From Candidatus Berkelbacteria bacterium RIFCSPLOWO2_01_FULL_50_28 (GTDB lineage: Bacteria > Patescibacteria > UBA1384 > 2-12-FULL-50-11): a stretch of DNA of 64,000 bases. Shown piece after piece: positions 9,298 to 16,448 of the stretch. The notes beneath the pieces were generated by a model, which saw only the letters and a program-made list of their open reading frames with translations, made no database searches and had not been told where the DNA came from. The position numbers and the translations under genes were made by a program. Positions within the stretch are counted from its first letter, which is position 1. Every line of letters begins with the position of its first letter. The stretch spans positions 1,498 to 65,497 of the forward strand of contig MEZX01000003.1 of assembly GCA_001774395.1 (NCBI GenBank). The letters are read 5' to 3'.

Positions 9298-9975
9298 ACT
9301 TTCCCCATCTGATTTCGCGTATTTGTACGAGGAGTGCAAGCTTTGCTACTGCTTGAAAGTCAAAGAAAAAATTGGCCAGCCGAGCATGTCGATGCCGGGG
9401 GTATTTTTGACGATGAATTCACTGATGCAAAACAGCGTCGTCGGTAAAAACCTGCGATCGATCTCTGCCGATCTGCCAGATGGCGAAGTAATTAAACAGG
9501 AAGGTTTTGTTAAGTCTCAGCCAATCCCTGGTACTTCTGTGTTTATCGGCGGCAAATACGACTTACTCGTTAAAATTCGGACGGAACGCACACGCTGGTG
9601 GATCTGAAAATCTCTAAACCCAGCGACGGAAAAGCCCAGATGTATCAAAGCCAGCTCTGGGCGTATCAATACGCCCTGGAAAACCCGGACGAAGGCGATC
9701 CGTTGAAAATATCTAAACTGGCGCTGCTAATTTTCTATCCAGAAAGTGTCTTGTTCGAAAACGGTCAGGCCAACCTAACTTTCCCACCGCAGTGGCTGGA
9801 AGTGGAATATAACCACGACGGTTTTATGAATTTTATGAAAGAAGTGAACACCCTACTGGTCGGCCCGTTGCCGGACGAAGGCGAAACCTGCAAATGGTGC
9901 GCCTACCGCCACAAAGGCGAAGAGATTGCTCACCACCTCCAGTCTTTGCCAACCGGCGACGAGCCACCGTTTTAG
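9290..9975 (+). pseudogene. Cas4/RecB-like PD-(D/E)XK nuclease, frameshifted
   Basis: The reading frame from ATG 9290 (AGGA 6 nt upstream) carries an N-terminal Cys pair (EECKLCYCL) and the nuclease strand GGKYDLLVK, and stops at 9607. Coding resumes in the next frame as HTLVDLKISKPSDGKAQ and continues to 9975, with QSQLWAYQYAL and a C-terminal CKWCAYR. The break lies at the A-run near 9570-9576. One missing A between the catalytic D and the VDLK motif restores a single protein of about 228 aa. It could be a true inactivating mutation, programmed slippage or a sequencing error. The two halves together have the layout of Cas4/RecB-family nucleases. Confidence 0.8.
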
Positions 9976-10046
9976 CAAAAATTATTAAAGAAGGATGTGA
10001 CGAATGCGTCTATCACTCGGGCCGAAGCGAAATTTTGAGTGAGTAG

Positions 10047-10052
10047 TATAAT
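10047..10052 (+). promoter_or_regulatory. -10 box, leaderless promoter
   Basis: A perfect TATAAT lies 9 nt before the ATG at 10062, with no ribosome binding site between, as expected for a leaderless message. Confidence 0.6.
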
Positions 10053-10061
10053 CAAGGCAGA

Positions 10062-10625
10062 ATGAAAAGAAAAAATTTACTATTTGGTGGAGTGCTAGTT
10101 CTTCTTTTAGCTGTTGGGTATATTCTCTACTCACCAAATCAGGCAAGCGAACAAAACACTAGCGTTTCTTCGGCTGAAGAAACTTTTACAGAACTTGATT
10201 TTTCTGCTGAGCAGCTCAAGGATTACTATATCGTCTATGAAAATCCATTCGTGATTGCCATACGAACTTCATTGAACAATTACTTGGACGGGAATATTGA
10301 TACTGGATTCGGAGATACCACAACAGCAATCGATTCAAGCACGGGTGATGACGGTACGGTTTACGGCCTAGATTCATTTGACAAGGAATACTATCAAAGT
10401 AAATTCATTGTCTTTGCGAGGAATGAATACAATTGGGGTGGTGAACTGATCAATATCGTATTTGTTGATAAACCGGACAAACTCTTTACTGCATGGATGT
10501 ACAAGGGTGCTAGCGGATATGAGATGAGAGGATTCTCGCAAAATACTACTTTCGGTGCTCCTGAAATGAAAAAATTCAATCAACAATACGCAAAATTCTT
10601 TAGAGATACCGAGCACAGTTTGTAA
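10062..10625 (+). CDS. Secreted or membrane-anchored protein of unknown function
   Basis: The 187-residue product begins MKRKNLLFGGVLVLLLAVGY, a signal peptide or anchor without a lipobox cysteine. A short Ser/Thr/Gln-rich linker and an acidic, aromatic-rich outer domain follow. I recognise no family. It has its own consensus -10 box and stands alone between two unrelated units. Confidence 0.7.
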   Translation: MKRKNLLFGGVLVLLLAVGYILYSPNQASEQNTSVSSAEETFTELDFSAEQLKDYYIVYENPFVIAIRTSLNNYLDGNIDTGFGDTTTAIDSSTGDDGTVYGLDSFDKEYYQSKFIVFARNEYNWGGELINIVFVDKPDKLFTAWMYKGASGYEMRGFSQNTTFGAPEMKKFNQQYAKFFRDTEHSL

Positions 10626-10842
10626 AGAATTAATTCCAACAATCTTAGGTCGCCGGCGGAATCAACCAACCAATCCGCAAATTATGCTGTCCGATAAACT
10701 CGCAATCAATCCCGGGCTCTGGATTTTCGTGCAATTCTCTCCCCAACACCTTGACCTTACAGGGGAAATATGAAATAATTCCGACCGTGTTGAGGGGTAA
10801 TAACAACGCAAGTCACATTGCGCTCAATACAGGGAGACAGTA

Positions 10843-11034
10843 ATGCCAGACATGATAACGTTCAGATGGGGAGACAAGCAGTACACTGCTCCCCGGGTAG
10901 TACAGACCGACGATCTGTTGATCCGGCTTCCCGACGGCACGATCCTCAAGGTTCTGGAGTGGACGAAGGATGATCCGCCCCAGCCCATGTCAATTGGAAA
11001 TCTGAGGATCGAAGACGCGACGCAGTCAAGCTAA
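10843..11034 (+). CDS. Small conserved-looking protein, unknown function
   Basis: The 63-residue protein is supported by a strong Shine-Dalgarno (AGGGAGA, 6 nt before the ATG) and a downstream hairpin. It is probably a small beta-rich domain (FRWGDKQYTAPRVVQTDDLL). It is one of several short units in this region with a good ribosome site and an intrinsic terminator, unlike the leaderless genes around them. Confidence 0.65.
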   Translation: MPDMITFRWGDKQYTAPRVVQTDDLLIRLPDGTILKVLEWTKDDPPQPMSIGNLRIEDATQSS

Positions 11035-11054
11035 AACTCGCACGGTTCTTGCCA

Positions 11055-11092
11055 GGCGCTCAGCCCCAGTCTACAAGCTGGAGCTGGGCGCC
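11055..11092 (+). terminator. Hairpin terminator after the 63-aa gene
   Basis: GGCGCTCAGCCCCAG pairs with CTGGAGCTGGGCGCC around an 8-nt loop, followed by a short ATTTTC tail. Confidence 0.6.
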
Positions 11093-11186
11093 ATTTTCAT
11101 ACCCCAAACTTCCACCCGGGCTCTGGATATTTGCTCAATTTTTCGGTACAATTTGGCGGCTGGAATATGTTTTCAGCGGGAGGCTC

Positions 11187-11645
11187 GTGTTGCGTACATT
11201 TATTGATTACTCACACTCCATTTTCAGTTTGGAGCCCGTGGGGGGCGTGTCTAGACAAGACCTGAGTGCGATAGTCGATGCTTTCAAAGCCAAGGGCATT
11301 AACCCCCATGATGAGACCTTCGATAGCGAACAGCATCGAGGAAGAAGGATCTTACTTTCAAGAGAGTGGACACTTAGCGATTTTTCAACCATTGCGACTT
11401 GTGACTTTCTCTTTGTCCTTCAGGAAGGTGTCCTGACCGAGAAGATGCTACTGGACATAGGTTATTGTCTCAGCGAGACAATCCCAATTGTTGTCGCCGC
11501 CAAGTACGATATCTACGGTTCATGCATACCACACATCGGTGAGTTTTGTTTGCGTTGGCGGAGAGTTTCCGAGTTAGTCGAGCAAATAGCCGTTGCCGAC
11601 TTTGCTAAGCTAAGTCGTAAAATCGCAAAACGAAATCCGACGTGA
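11187..11645 (+). CDS. Possible nucleoside 2-deoxyribosyltransferase-fold protein
   Basis: I start at GTG 11187, which has GGGAGG 4 nt upstream; the longer open frame back to 11049 lies mostly in a terminator and a repeat. The 152-residue product reads ILLSREWTLSDFSTIATCDF and then LLDIGYCLSETIPIVVAA. This alternation resembles the second half of nucleoside 2-deoxyribosyltransferase-like folds, but the usual catalytic glutamate context is not clear. The assignment is tentative. A perfect terminator overlaps the stop codon. Confidence 0.55.
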   Translation: MLRTFIDYSHSIFSLEPVGGVSRQDLSAIVDAFKAKGINPHDETFDSEQHRGRRILLSREWTLSDFSTIATCDFLFVLQEGVLTEKMLLDIGYCLSETIPIVVAAKYDIYGSCIPHIGEFCLRWRRVSELVEQIAVADFAKLSRKIAKRNPT

Positions 11646-11665
11646 GGGACTTGTTCCCTCACGTC
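11639..11665 (+). terminator. Intrinsic terminator overlapping the stop codon
   Basis: GACGTGAGGGA pairs perfectly with TCCCTCACGTC around a 5-nt loop, followed by ATCCTTTTG. Confidence 0.75.
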
Positions 11666-11721
11666 ATCCTTTTGCCCAAACCCCTCACCCAAACTCTGGA
11701 TTTTTACTACAAATTACTAAA

Positions 11722-11758
11722 GAAAAACTGGCTCGGTCGAAACAAGTTCAACCGAGCC
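11722..11758 (-). terminator. Intrinsic terminator of the zinc-ribbon gene
   Basis: GGCTCGGT (11730-11737) pairs with ACCGAGCC (11751-11758). On the minus strand the hairpin is followed by GTTTTTC. Confidence 0.75.
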
Positions 11759-11774
11759 GATCCGGGAGTTCCGC

Positions 11775-11984
11775 TTATGTGAGCGGTTCAAGGTTCTCGC
11801 AACGCGGAGTGGGGCAGCGCAGTTCCCCTGGTACGGCCCTGACCGCATTGTGGCAGCTCGGGCAGATGAGGGTTTGCTGGTTCTCCACCAGCTGGCGAAC
11901 TCCGGAGTCTGAGTGCAGAACTCCATCCACGCGATTCCACGAATGTTCATCGGCGGGAATTGTCATAAGAACTTTTTGGGGCAT
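11775..11984 (-). CDS. Small zinc-ribbon protein
   Basis: The 69-residue protein from ATG 11984 carries CPSC and CPTPRC near its C-terminus, a four-cysteine zinc ribbon. A strong GGAGGAAGGAAG ribosome site, a well-spaced promoter with a palindrome, and a terminator frame it as an independent regulated unit. The function is unknown; nucleic-acid or protein binding is likely for such a ribbon. Confidence 0.75.
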   Translation of the reverse strand: MPQKVLMTIPADEHSWNRVDGVLHSDSGVRQLVENQQTLICPSCHNAVRAVPGELRCPTPRCENLEPLT

Positions 11985-12017
11985 TACTTCCTTCCTCCGT
12001 GCGAGTTTGCACGCTGG

Positions 12018-12049
12018 GGTAACTATAGACACAGTTACCAAAAAGTCAA
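12018..12049 (-). promoter_or_regulatory. Promoter with operator-like palindrome
   Basis: On the minus strand TTGACT (12044-12049), a 16-nt spacer and TATAGT (12022-12027) form a good sigma70-type promoter for the zinc-ribbon gene. The inverted repeat GGTAACT...AGTTACC (12018-12039) straddles the -10 box and spacer, the usual place for a repressor site. Confidence 0.65.
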
Positions 12050-12092
12050 CGATCCGGTTGGATTACCGCAATATATAAGTTCTAGGAGGAAA

Positions 12093-12761
12093 TCATTTAA
12101 TGACAGAACCAGAAATTTGTGAAATTAATGTCGTTTTATCTTGTTGATAATTAGTTGAGTCGGTATGTAATCTGTACTCAATTGAAGAAGCTGGTTGACT
12201 ATAAAGGAGAACACACCCAATTTGTACTGATTCGTCAACTCGATCTTCAAGGCAACGATATTTGCCTGTAGAGATGCTCGTTGTTGGAATGATGACAGTT
12301 GGTTTTCTGTTAATTGGGTTTAAGGTTAAGGGGTAGTCCTCAATGTTTTTTGGTACTGCAGCCCCAGATAATTTTAGGTACACAATTAATGATCTAGGGA
12401 AGCCAGTATAGAAATAATCTGTGTAAGCCAGCGTACTGCTATCTACTACATCTTTGTTATCAGCAGCTTGTGAATCTGCAAGGGCTTTTGATTTCTCGTC
12501 AGGGAAAGCCACAGCATTTACGCCTTTCCCGAAAGGCCAGCCAGCTTCACTCATCCAATCATTTTGATTGGGAATAGCTACTTTAGTTTTACCCCCATCG
12601 ACATTAATTTTTATTGAGTTGTCAATTGATTCTTCTGTCGTAGATTTTTCTATCCCAGAGCTTTCCTTATCTGGTTGAAGATAGGCGTAAGTTGCGACTA
12701 CGGCAATAAAAATGAATAAGAGCAATACCACTAAAACAAAGATTTTGCGCTGGGAGTTCAT
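12093..12761 (-). CDS. Membrane-anchored extracytoplasmic protein, unknown function
   Basis: Starting at ATG 12761 (MNSQRKIFVLVVLLLFIFIA), the 222-residue protein has one N-terminal transmembrane segment and a polar outer domain. That domain has a Ser/Thr/Glu-rich linker and four cysteines or fewer. Upstream in-frame codons lie in a repeated intergenic motif and are unlikely to be used. I do not recognise the family. Confidence 0.65.
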   Translation of the reverse strand: MNSQRKIFVLVVLLLFIFIAVVATYAYLQPDKESSGIEKSTTEESIDNSIKINVDGGKTKVAIPNQNDWMSEAGWPFGKGVNAVAFPDEKSKALADSQAADNKDVVDSSTLAYTDYFYTGFPRSLIVYLKLSGAAVPKNIEDYPLTLNPINRKPTVIIPTTSISTGKYRCLEDRVDESVQIGCVLLYSQPASSIEYRLHTDSTNYQQDKTTLISQISGSVIK

Positions 12762-12846
12762 GAATAAATGATAACAATTTTTGCTAAATGTCGCATCGGG
12801 TTCTGGATTTTTGTTCAATTTTTTGATACAAATTGACGACTTTTTG

Positions 12847-13143
12847 CTAGCGGTTGGCGGCTAGGGCGTAAGGCAGAAAATACGCATCCCAACTCTTTGT
12901 GGTTTCGCCATATTGGTTATCGCTGTAAAACGAATCGGTAAAGACTTCCCGAATACGAGCAATTTCTTTTAAAAACGGTCTGTTATTCGCGTCAGACAAA
13001 CTCCAGTCGAGCAGCTCCAGCGCGCGTTCAGCTGCGCCTTCGGCGCGGCTAACATTGATGCCTTTCCATTTCATCGCTCGGCCGATTTCGCTGCCGATAT
13101 TGCCGAATTGATAGTAGATATCATGCGACTGCCAGTCTGTCAT
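12847..13143 (-). CDS. Small helical protein paired with DUF5674 (HEPN-like?)
   Basis: The 98-residue all-helical product (WQSHDIYYQFGNIGSEIGRA, then AAERALELLDWSLSD and KEIARIREVFTDSF) overlaps the preceding DUF5674 gene by 4 nt (ATGA). The helix pattern with a conserved-looking polar N-terminal helix is reminiscent of HEPN or nucleotidyltransferase-substrate-like small proteins, but the RX4-6H motif of HEPN RNases is not evident. I have seen this combination in other Patescibacteria. The function is unknown; a two-gene toxin-antitoxin-like unit is one possibility. Confidence 0.75.
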   Translation of the reverse strand: MTDWQSHDIYYQFGNIGSEIGRAMKWKGINVSRAEGAAERALELLDWSLSDANNRPFLKEIARIREVFTDSFYSDNQYGETTKSWDAYFLPYALAANR

Positions 13144-13517
13144 TTCACCAGTTCCGCAATGATTTTTCTAATTTTTCCTTGAATTTGTTGGTCTTCGACC
13201 GATCGGGAACGATTATTCTGTGACGGGCGGATATTGATCATCGAGTCGAATTCAATCAAATCGTCATCATTGGGACGGAGATTAATACCCCAAAGATCAT
13301 TTTGCTTTGAGCCTCTCTCAAGTAAGAACGCTTCCTCGTCGGCGTGCATCACTCCGCCAATGGCCATAACACCGGAGTCGATGTCAACAACGGTTTTGAC
13401 GAGTTCGCCACCAAATTGCTCATTGGCCTTTTTCTGGAGCAGTTCAATTGAAATGCATTTGTCGATTAGTTCTATTGCCATCAAGGATGATATTAGTTCA
13501 TTCCGTCGCTTTTTCAT
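13140..13517 (-). CDS. DUF5674 family protein
   Basis: The 125-residue protein contains the family hallmarks VVDIDSGVMAIGGVMHADEE, LLERGSKQNDLWGINL and IEFDSMINIRPSQNNRSR. The family is found mainly in Patescibacteria and related lineages and has no assigned function. The gene is followed with a 4-nt overlap by a small helical protein, so the two are probably translated together and may act as a pair. Confidence 0.85.
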   Translation of the reverse strand: MKKRRNELISSLMAIELIDKCISIELLQKKANEQFGGELVKTVVDIDSGVMAIGGVMHADEEAFLLERGSKQNDLWGINLRPNDDDLIEFDSMINIRPSQNNRSRSVEDQQIQGKIRKIIAELVK

Positions 13518-13557
13518 ACCCTAAACTCTTGACTCTAACTGGTTAAGGAGGTATAGT

Positions 13558-13845
13558 TTGGCCTGTCGCGGAGGTTTAAAACCAGTGAGCAACCACGAAC
13601 TTTGGATGTGGATTTCCGGAGTGATCGGATTCAGTTGCTTCGTGGTTATTCACTTCACGAAGCTCTTAAAGAATCCTCTGTATGCAGGACTTGTACAGCT
13701 AGCGTCCAACGTTTTCGTTTTCGTCAGCTGGGGCTCGGCTTACATTAGCACTCGGGGATCATTCGCCCTTTTTGGAGTCATATTCCCGATTGTGACGGGG
13801 ACCATTACCATTCGCACGTTACTGCGAGCACGACGTCAATCATAG
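13558..13845 (+). CDS. Small multi-pass membrane protein
   Basis: The 95-residue product (TTG 13558) is preceded by AAGGAGG at a 6-7 nt spacing; GTG 13585 is a second possible start. Three hydrophobic segments are visible (WMWISGVIGFSCFVVIHF, then VFVFVSWGSAY, then FALFGVIFPIVTGTI). The gene ends in a strong terminator that overlaps its stop. The function is unknown. Confidence 0.7.
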   Translation: MACRGGLKPVSNHELWMWISGVIGFSCFVVIHFTKLLKNPLYAGLVQLASNVFVFVSWGSAYISTRGSFALFGVIFPIVTGTITIRTLLRARRQS

Positions 13846-13882
13846 GCGCGAAGAGGATTCCCCTTCGCGCCGCTTCTTTTTG
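13845..13882 (+). terminator. Intrinsic terminator
   Basis: GGCGCGAAG pairs with CTTCGCGCC around a GC-rich loop, followed by GCTTCTTTTTG. Confidence 0.8.
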
Positions 13883-13992
13883 CCTAGATTTCCCCTTTAA
13901 AATAAAGAACGAGTGTCCTTTCATGCGGCCGTTCCGTGGCCGCCCCATCTAGTTGCATTATTGGTTCTAACCCATAATCATTCCTAATTCAC

Positions 13993-14106
13993 CATATGCT
14001 ATATATGGCATATGAGCCCAGAAGCCGAGCATTCCGTATGTGGTATACCACATAAAGTGTATTTGGAGGTTTTTGGGTTGATCTTCGTTTGAAAAATCAA
14101 TAAGAT
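13993..14106 (+). promoter_or_regulatory. Operator palindromes and promoter of the toxin-antitoxin operon
   Basis: CATATGC and GCATATG form an inverted repeat at 13993-14014. A perfect 18-bp palindrome TATGTGGTATACCACATA lies at 14037-14054. They precede a promoter TTGATC (14078-14083), 17 nt, TAAGAT (14101-14106), placed 7 nt from the antitoxin ATG. This is the usual layout for autorepression by a toxin-antitoxin complex, with a leaderless first gene. Confidence 0.65.
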
Positions 14107-14113
14107 TTACTCA

Positions 14114-14290
14114 ATGAGTCCGACACAGGCGAAAAACTTAGAGTCTCGTATTGACCGCTTGGAAAAGCTGGTGGATGTTGTGTTGCGACAAGACGATCAG
14201 GATTGGCTGAGCGACCCCAAACTCGTCGCCAAACTCGATAAAATTGCTGGCGATAAAACTCTAGTCTCCGAAAAAGCCGCCGGTATTTAA
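14114..14290 (+). CDS. Antitoxin of a RelBE-type pair
   Basis: A 58-residue reading frame starts MSPTQAKNLESRIDRLEKLV, a short coiled-coil-like helix, and ends in a charged tail. It stops 5 nt before the toxin gene. No DNA-binding domain is obvious, but operator-like palindromes lie upstream. Size, order and spacing support an antitoxin; the sequence family is not recognised. Confidence 0.75.
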   Translation: MSPTQAKNLESRIDRLEKLVDVVLRQDDQDWLSDPKLVAKLDKIAGDKTLVSEKAAGI

Positions 14291-14295
14291 ATCCG

Positions 14296-14562
14296 ATGCC
14301 GGAGCTTTTCTACAAGCCCGGCGCTCTGCGGGTTGTCAAAAAGTTTACTGCCGTAGAAATAACTGAATACAAAAATGTGCTGGCCGAAATCAAGCAGTTT
14401 CCTGACGGCGGGAAATTTCTAAAGGGTTCGCTGAAGGGCTTGAGGAAGTGGAAATACAAAGTCCGGTCGATTCCCTACCGAATAGTTTACCTATTTGAAA
14501 ATAACACGATTACGATAATCGCTGTTGGCAAACGCAAAGATTTTTACGAGCTGCTAAAGTAA
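14296..14562 (+). CDS. RelE/ParE superfamily toxin
   Basis: The 88-residue product has the RelE-like pattern: an N-terminal helical region, LKGSLKGLRKWKYKVRSIPY and RIVYLFENNTITIIAVGKR, followed by a C-terminal DFYEL. Proteins of this fold cleave mRNA at the ribosome or inhibit gyrase. The arginine- and lysine-rich central strand and the terminal GKRKDFYE are typical of RelE. It follows its antitoxin by 5 nt and ends in a T-rich hairpin. Confidence 0.88.
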   Translation: MPELFYKPGALRVVKKFTAVEITEYKNVLAEIKQFPDGGKFLKGSLKGLRKWKYKVRSIPYRIVYLFENNTITIIAVGKRKDFYELLK

Positions 14563-14598
14563 CCCACCCATCCATAATTCCGTCATCCCCAATTTTCC

Positions 14599-14640
14599 CT
14601 CAATCCTCTCTGCCGGAGGGACTGAGTTTTATTTTTTTGA
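14599..14640 (+). terminator. Terminator of the toxin-antitoxin operon
   Basis: CTCAATCC pairs with GGACTGAG (one mismatch) around a further paired core, followed by TTTTATTTTTTT. It overlaps the 3' end of the convergent typA gene. Confidence 0.65.
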
Positions 14641-16446
14641 TTTGGCGCGCAAGGATGAGTTCAGGATTTTTTTGCGCAAGCGCAGCGACTTTGGCGTTAC
14701 TTCCAATAGCTCGTCGTCTTCCAGAAAATCGATACACTGCTCCAGGCTCATAACAGTCGGCGGCGTTAATATAGTTGGATCTTCCGAACCAGCGGCGCGC
14801 ATATTGGTTTTCTGTTTTTCTTTACAGACGTTCATCTCTAAATCGGTGTCGCGCGAATTCAAGCCGACAATCATCCCCTCGTAAACTGGGGTTTGCGGCA
14901 GTATGAAGGTGACGCCGCGCTCTTGCGCGTTATCCAAGCCAAAGACCAGCGCCGTGCCAGTTTCGGAAGCTATTAAGGCACCGTTTCTCATACGATTGAT
15001 GGCTGCACTAACCGGCTCAAAGTGCAGGAAGATAGAGTTCATCACGGCCGTGCCGCGAGAGAGCGTAAGTAAAACATTTCGCAACCCTAAAAGACCGCGG
15101 GTCGGAATTTCAAACAGGAGGCGAGTTGTACCGTCCTCGTTCTCGCTTTGCTTGGTAAGTATCCCTTTGCGCCGACCGACTTCGCCGGTGATTGAGCTGG
15201 CGTACGGACTTTCAACGTCGACGGTTAGCTCTTCAATCGGTTCTTGTACCTTACCGTCAATAACTTTGGTTATAACTTGTGGTTTGCCGATCTGGAGCTC
15301 AAATCCTTCGCGACGCATGGTTTCAATAAAGACCGACAGGTGCAGTTCGCCTCGGCCGGACAAAATATATTCGTTGTTCTCACCCGCTTCCATTCGAAGC
15401 GAAACGTTCACTTCCAGCTCTTTCAAAATTCGTTCGTGAATTTTTTGGCTAACTAGTTGCGTGCCTTCGCGGCCGATAAACGGTGACGTATTGGCGGAGA
15501 CGGCCATTTTAAGCGTTGGCTCGGCGATGGCGATGGTCGGCAGGGCCTCAGGACTAGCACCGTCAGCGATCGTATCGCCGATGCGGCAGTTCTTCACTCC
15601 GGTAAGGGCAACAATATCGCCGGAAACTGCTTGCTCAACCTGCAGCCGCTTGAGGCCATGATTGACATAAACTCGGTCGATTTTGGCGTTTTCGCGGAAA
15701 CCCTCGGGCGTGCCGATGGAAACGGTCAGCCCTGGCTTGGCGACACCGCGCGTAATTTTGCCGATAGCGTATTTGCCCTGGAAACTATCCCAGTCCAGCG
15801 CTGAAACGAGCATTTGGAACGGCTCGTTATCGGCCTTGGTCGGGGCCGGTGCGTGCTCAAGAATCGCCTCAAAAATTGGATTCAAATTAGCCGGCTCGTG
15901 TTGCTCGGCGACCGTGGGCATATAAGACCAGGCCTTACCCTCGCGGCCGATGGCGTAATAAATTGGAAATTCCAGCTGTGTGACGTCGGTAGCCAAATCC
16001 AAAAATAAATTCGAAGTTTCGCGGATGACTTTTTCAATTTGCGAATCCGGTTTGTCGATTTTGTTAATAACCACAATTGGCCGGAGCCCCATTTCCAGCG
16101 CCTTTTTCAGGACGAATTTGGTTTGCGGCATCGGACCTTCTTTGGCGTCGATGATTAGAAGCGCGCTGTCGGTCATATTGAGGGTGCGTTCTACTTCACC
16201 GCCAAAGTCGGCGTGACCCGGGGTGTCGACGATATTTATTTTGATGCCGTTGTAAGATACAGCAGTATTTTTGGCCAAAATTGTGATGCCGCGCTCGCGC
16301 TCTTGATCGTTGGAATCCATAATCAAGTCTTGCGACATCTCGGCCTCGTTGTCGCGGAATGTTTTTGATTGCTTCAGCAAACCGTCCACCAGAGTGGTTT
16401 TGCCGTGATCAACGTGAGCAATTACCGCGACGTTTCGGATAGGCAT
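14629..16446 (-). CDS. typA: Ribosome-associated GTPase TypA/BipA
   Basis: This is a translational GTPase that binds the ribosome and helps assembly and stress adaptation. The G domain shows AHVDHGKTTLVD (G1), RERGITI (G2), VDTPGHADF (G3), NKIDKPDS (G4) and SALDW (G5). EF-G-like domains and the BipA-specific C-terminus follow, 605 aa in all, a normal length. It lies 2 bp downstream of a DEAD-box helicase gene, so the two form a ribosome and RNA remodelling operon. Confidence 0.97.
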   Translation of the reverse strand: MPIRNVAVIAHVDHGKTTLVDGLLKQSKTFRDNEAEMSQDLIMDSNDQERERGITILAKNTAVSYNGIKINIVDTPGHADFGGEVERTLNMTDSALLIIDAKEGPMPQTKFVLKKALEMGLRPIVVINKIDKPDSQIEKVIRETSNLFLDLATDVTQLEFPIYYAIGREGKAWSYMPTVAEQHEPANLNPIFEAILEHAPAPTKADNEPFQMLVSALDWDSFQGKYAIGKITRGVAKPGLTVSIGTPEGFRENAKIDRVYVNHGLKRLQVEQAVSGDIVALTGVKNCRIGDTIADGASPEALPTIAIAEPTLKMAVSANTSPFIGREGTQLVSQKIHERILKELEVNVSLRMEAGENNEYILSGRGELHLSVFIETMRREGFELQIGKPQVITKVIDGKVQEPIEELTVDVESPYASSITGEVGRRKGILTKQSENEDGTTRLLFEIPTRGLLGLRNVLLTLSRGTAVMNSIFLHFEPVSAAINRMRNGALIASETGTALVFGLDNAQERGVTFILPQTPVYEGMIVGLNSRDTDLEMNVCKEKQKTNMRAAGSEDPTILTPPTVMSLEQCIDFLEDDELLEVTPKSLRLRKKILNSSLRAKSKK

Positions 16447-16448
16447 TT

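Noticed and set aside
9290..9975. Cas4 as part of a CRISPR adaptation module
   Set aside because: There is no cas1, cas2 or repeat array in the window; the gene is frameshifted and sits with a DinD-like protein.
11049..11186. Longer N-terminus of the 11187 gene
   Set aside because: The segment is made of a terminator hairpin and a repeated intergenic motif, and a good ribosome site precedes GTG 11187.
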